From: Armatimonadota bacterium
GTDB taxonomy: Bacteria; Armatimonadota; SYMT01
DNA length: 7,936 nucleotides
Direction of reading: 5' to 3'
Assembly (NCBI GenBank): GCA_020696885.1
Contig: JAJFMS010000117.1
Span: forward strand, 1-7,936
A model generated the notes under the pieces. The model did no database searches. It was not told where the DNA came from and saw only the letters and a list, made by a program, of their open reading frames with translations. Positions 7,201 through 7,936 of this stretch are shown here, in pieces (the stretch's first letter is position 1; each line of letters opens with the position of its first letter). The position numbers and the translations under genes were made by a program.

Positions 7201-7489
7201 CGATCCAAACCTGAACACGCCGGTCCGGAATACCACGCTGACAGCGCTTCAGGCACTGGCGCTGCTGAACGACCCGTTCATGCTCAAGCAGGCGGAGTTC
7301 TTCGCGGAGCGGCTCCGCGCCGTTAGCCCGGACCCGGAGCGCCAGGCGGACGCCGCGTACCGCCTCACCCTGGGCCGCTCGCCGTCCGCCGGGGAACGGA
7401 GCGCGCTGGCGACCTATGCCCGCAAACACGGGCTCACCAACGCCTGCCGGCTGTTGTTCAACACCAACGAGTTTGTCTTCATCGACTGA
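4247..7489 (+). CDS. exported PSCyt1-DUF1549-discoidin-DUF1553 cytochrome-like protein
   Basis: This 1080-residue protein belongs to the planctomycete-type cytochrome family (PSCyt1, PSCyt2/DUF1549, PSD1/DUF1553), thought to act in the cell envelope; substrate and reaction are not established. A weak signal peptide (residues 1-22) precedes PSCyt1, which has the haem motif CFGCH (45-49) and a candidate axial Met in SPMPP (M101). DUF1549 runs from about 160 to 405, with FDLTGLPPTP, GERWGRHWLD and a second CxxCH, CARCHDHKFDP (381-391). Coiled-coil-like helices (422-466 and 650-700) flank an F5/8 type C (discoidin) domain, about 485-600, which may bind carbohydrate. DUF1553 spans about 706-1080, with RGDVEQK, RVWHYHFGRG, LHRLIMLSATYRQ and ALQALALLNDPF. 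Two low-complexity stretches unlike the family interrupt it: residues about 213-246 and 820-866, encoded by micro-repeat DNA and in frame. The usual DUF1501 partner is not the next gene. ATG 4247 is 23 nt after the kinase stop with a weak GGGGCGAG upstream, so co-transcription with the kinase is possible. Confidence 0.95.
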   Translation: MRLTIITGISTLGLAGVAAAYAPPAVPPQAGYFDRQVRPILARRCFGCHSAQAGRPQGGLRLDHAAGWLQGGATGPALKAGSPDASLLMKAVRHEAGVSPMPPSGKLPESEVAILAEWIRRGAPGPSGSAAAGPAASAPHWAFQPLKRPPVPRVKNAAWCRTPIDAFVLAKLEAKGLTPSPEADPRTLIRRAYFDLTGLPPTPAEVEAFIRECAREAERGVRERVGVRVRSDPRSPNAEHRTPAPAGAYTRLIDRLLGSPRYGERWGRHWLDVVHYGDTHGYDKDKRRVNAWPYRDYVIRSLNADKPYSRFIREQVAGDVLYPNDPDGAVATGFVASGPWDFVGQVELREGTVEKEKTRVLDRDDMVANTLSTFNSVTIHCARCHDHKFDPISQKEYYRLQAVFAGVERGDRPFSDPRTLAQRMALEAERQELTKARDTLQQRLAALTSPELKTLDDSLKRLQLQLGGAPLPAGEPGSPTNGYHSGIEKQPDVEKWVQLDLGRPLPIEEVRLFPARPTDFPDTPGFGFPARFRVAVSDDPTFATAELVLDRSAAEFPNPGSEPLLIRPERRTARYVRVTATRLWPRTGDYVFALAEIQVVSGGRNAAAGAAVTALDSIEGGRWARKNLTDGYDSRSRMPDPSDPKVAAALRDRFEWQEEIRRLEQARRDTLERLIDPESRQSRVRVTARLEAVARELAALPPPAQVYGVLSRAPRPIHLLSRGDVEQKAAEVTPGALAAVAGLSPELSVPDARDEGRRRAALAEWLASPKNALTWRSIANRVWHYHFGRGIVDTPNDFGKNGSRPTHPELLDWLATTFVGNEEIGKRGAAGGGNGATGKRGNGGGCGVAGSTISSFPHPPISPTQPGSLKSLHRLIMLSATYRQASGENAAFARRDADNRYLWRMNRQRLEAEAVRDAVLAVSGKLDLRMGGPGFDLFRFKDDHSPIYDHTAVEKVADPVTFRRTVYRFVVRSVPNPFLDSLDCADPNLNTPVRNTTLTALQALALLNDPFMLKQAEFFAERLRAVSPDPERQADAAYRLTLGRSPSAGERSALATYARKHGLTNACRLLFNTNEFVFID
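4905..4976 (+). repeat. in-frame tandem micro-repeats: five hexamers then five heptamers
   Basis: Five GAGTAA-type hexamers run from 4905 to 4934 (GAGTAA, GAGAAA, GAGTAG, GAGTAA, GAGTAA). After three bases come five CCGAACA-type heptamers (4938-4972: CCGATCC, CCGATCA, CCGAACG, CCGAACA, CCGAACA), then CCGG. They encode an Arg/Val-rich then Pro/Ala/Arg-rich peptide (about residues 220-244) between DUF1549 helices that normally lie close together. The flanking bases include GCGCC at 4884-4888, 4976-4980 and 4986-4990. The first and last are 102 bp apart, exactly 34 codons. Unlike the other two repeat blocks, its two halves are not complementary. The reading frame stays open, whereas one shifted frame of the hexamers would hit TAA and TAG at once. 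Confidence 0.85.
6704..6834. repeat. in-frame hairpin repeat inside the DUF1553 region
   Basis: GGAAATGAGGAAAT (6704-6717) is perfectly complementary to ATTTCCTCATTTCC (6803-6816), a 14-bp stem. The left side continues with G-rich octamers and the right side with C-rich units (CCCCATTTCCCC near 6823-6834), so several pairing registers exist. The encoded peptide (residues about 820-866) is Gly/Lys-rich, then Ser/Pro-rich, and falls between LDWLATTFV and SLKSLHRLIM, which are near-adjacent in the DUF1553 family. GTTG occurs at 6701-6704 and 6788-6791 (87 bp apart) and CCGGATC at 6792-6798 and 6843-6849 (51 bp apart). Both spacings are multiples of three. Confidence 0.88.
6741..6772 (+). repeat. 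tandem GGGGAAAC octamers
   Basis: Four consecutive octamers run GAGGAAAC, GGGGCAAC, GGGGAAAC, GGGGAAAC, with a related AGGGAAAC at 6718-6725. They form the inner part of the G-rich arm of the 6704-6834 hairpin repeat. The regular G-runs with 4-nt spacers also make a G-quadruplex motif possible on the coding strand. Confidence 0.85.
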
Positions 7490-7492
7490 GCC

Positions 7493-7499
7493 GAGGAAG
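7493..7499 (+). promoter_or_regulatory. ribosome binding site for the gene at 7503
   Basis: GAGGAAG lies in the 13-nt gap between the TGA of the cytochrome-like gene (7487-7489) and ATG 7503, with its AGGA core 5 nt from the ATG. It is the clearest Shine-Dalgarno sequence of the three genes. It supports this start and fits translation from a shared transcript. Confidence 0.7.
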
Positions 7500-7502
7500 C
7501 CG

Positions 7503-7936
7503 ATGGCTGAACTACTGGCGCTGCTCGCGGAGCTTCAGCAGCGGATCGCGCAGCAAGGATTTCCGGAGCTGCTGCCCGGTGACCGGGAACGGATCCTGTT
7601 CACGGAAGAGCACGGCGGGCTCTGCGTGGAGTTCTATGGAGACCCGCTGGGGGAGTCGTTCCCGGAGCTGCTGGGCACGCTCTCCCGGCCAGAGGTGGCC
7701 TCTCGCCTGGACTACCTCGTCCTGCGTGGGCCGGACGAGGGCGCAAACGGCACCCGCAACTGGGACCTGACAGCGTTCCTGGAAAGCGAGACCGAATTCC
7801 CGCGGCTGCGCGCGCTCTTCCTCCAGCCGTCCGGGCCGGAGTGGCACAACCGGTCGATCGTCGCGGCGGAGTATGACGAGGCGGGCATGCTCGGCCAGGT
7901 TCTGGACCGTGCTCCCGTGCTCGGCGCCCTCACCGC
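7503..7936 (+). CDS. LRR-like protein of unknown function, N-terminal part
   Basis: An open frame of 144 codons starts at ATG 7503 and runs off the window end without a stop. It begins MAELLALLAELQQRIAQQ. The later part has leucine-rich-repeat-like strings such as RLDYLVLRGPDE (about residues 72-83), FPRLRALFLQPSG (about 102-114) and MLGQVLDRAPVLGALT (129-144). The pattern 'target region, PRLRALFL, polar segment, L..AP.L..L' resembles bacterial LRR-like proteins of the STM4015 type, but this is recalled resemblance, not an alignment. There is no signal peptide or membrane segment, so a cytoplasmic protein is likely. GC-rich third positions, the strong SD and the 13-nt gap after the previous stop all support a real gene. 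It occupies the position where a DUF1501 gene often follows PSCyt1/DUF1549/DUF1553 genes, but shows no twin-arginine signal and does not look like DUF1501. No gene name can be given. Confidence 0.75.
   Translation, partial: MAELLALLAELQQRIAQQGFPELLPGDRERILFTEEHGGLCVEFYGDPLGESFPELLGTLSRPEVASRLDYLVLRGPDEGANGTRNWDLTAFLESETEFPRLRALFLQPSGPEWHNRSIVAAEYDEAGMLGQVLDRAPVLGALT

Noticed and set aside
7512..7847. 111-codon minus-strand open frame
   Set aside because: It lies opposite the gene at 7503, which has the better start, RBS and codon pattern. The product shows no recognisable feature.

Overview
The window is high-GC, gene-dense bacterial DNA with all convincing genes on the + strand. The PSCyt1-DUF1549-DUF1553 gene at 4247-7489 is the best taxonomic clue. 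That family is expanded in Planctomycetota, Verrucomicrobiota, Acidobacteriota and Armatimonadota, and the sequence alone does not separate these. The multi-PAS/GAF hybrid histidine kinase and the LRR-like gene also fit large-genome soil or freshwater members of those phyla.

Layout. Positions 1-299 are non-coding apart from a possible 7-residue C-terminal tail of an upstream gene. This stretch holds a long inverted repeat built from short G/A-rich units (50-128), two copies of the palindrome CCCGTACGGG, and three small hairpins just before the first gene. Positions 300-4223 encode a soluble hybrid sensor histidine kinase with 3 PAS, 3 GAF, HisKA, HATPase and receiver domains. After 23 nt, 4247-7489 encodes an exported cytochrome-c-like PSCyt1/DUF1549/discoidin/DUF1553 protein. 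After a further 13 nt with a good Shine-Dalgarno sequence, 7503-7936 holds the N-terminal part of a leucine-rich-repeat-like protein of unknown function, cut by the window end. The short gaps without visible terminators allow one transcript, but the three products have no established shared pathway.

The most unusual content is the short-repeat DNA. The cytochrome-like gene carries two blocks of tandem micro-repeats that sit inside its reading frame without breaking it (about 4884-4985 and 6704-6842). The second is a G-rich arm and a complementary C-rich arm around a short core, the same design as the intergenic inverted repeat at 50-128. Removing the direct-repeat-bounded segments of the second block restores a normal-looking DUF1553 sequence. 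This suggests that a family of small repeat elements inserted into both intergenic and coding DNA, adding low-complexity peptides to a working gene. No transposase, CRISPR array, RNA gene or defence system is visible.
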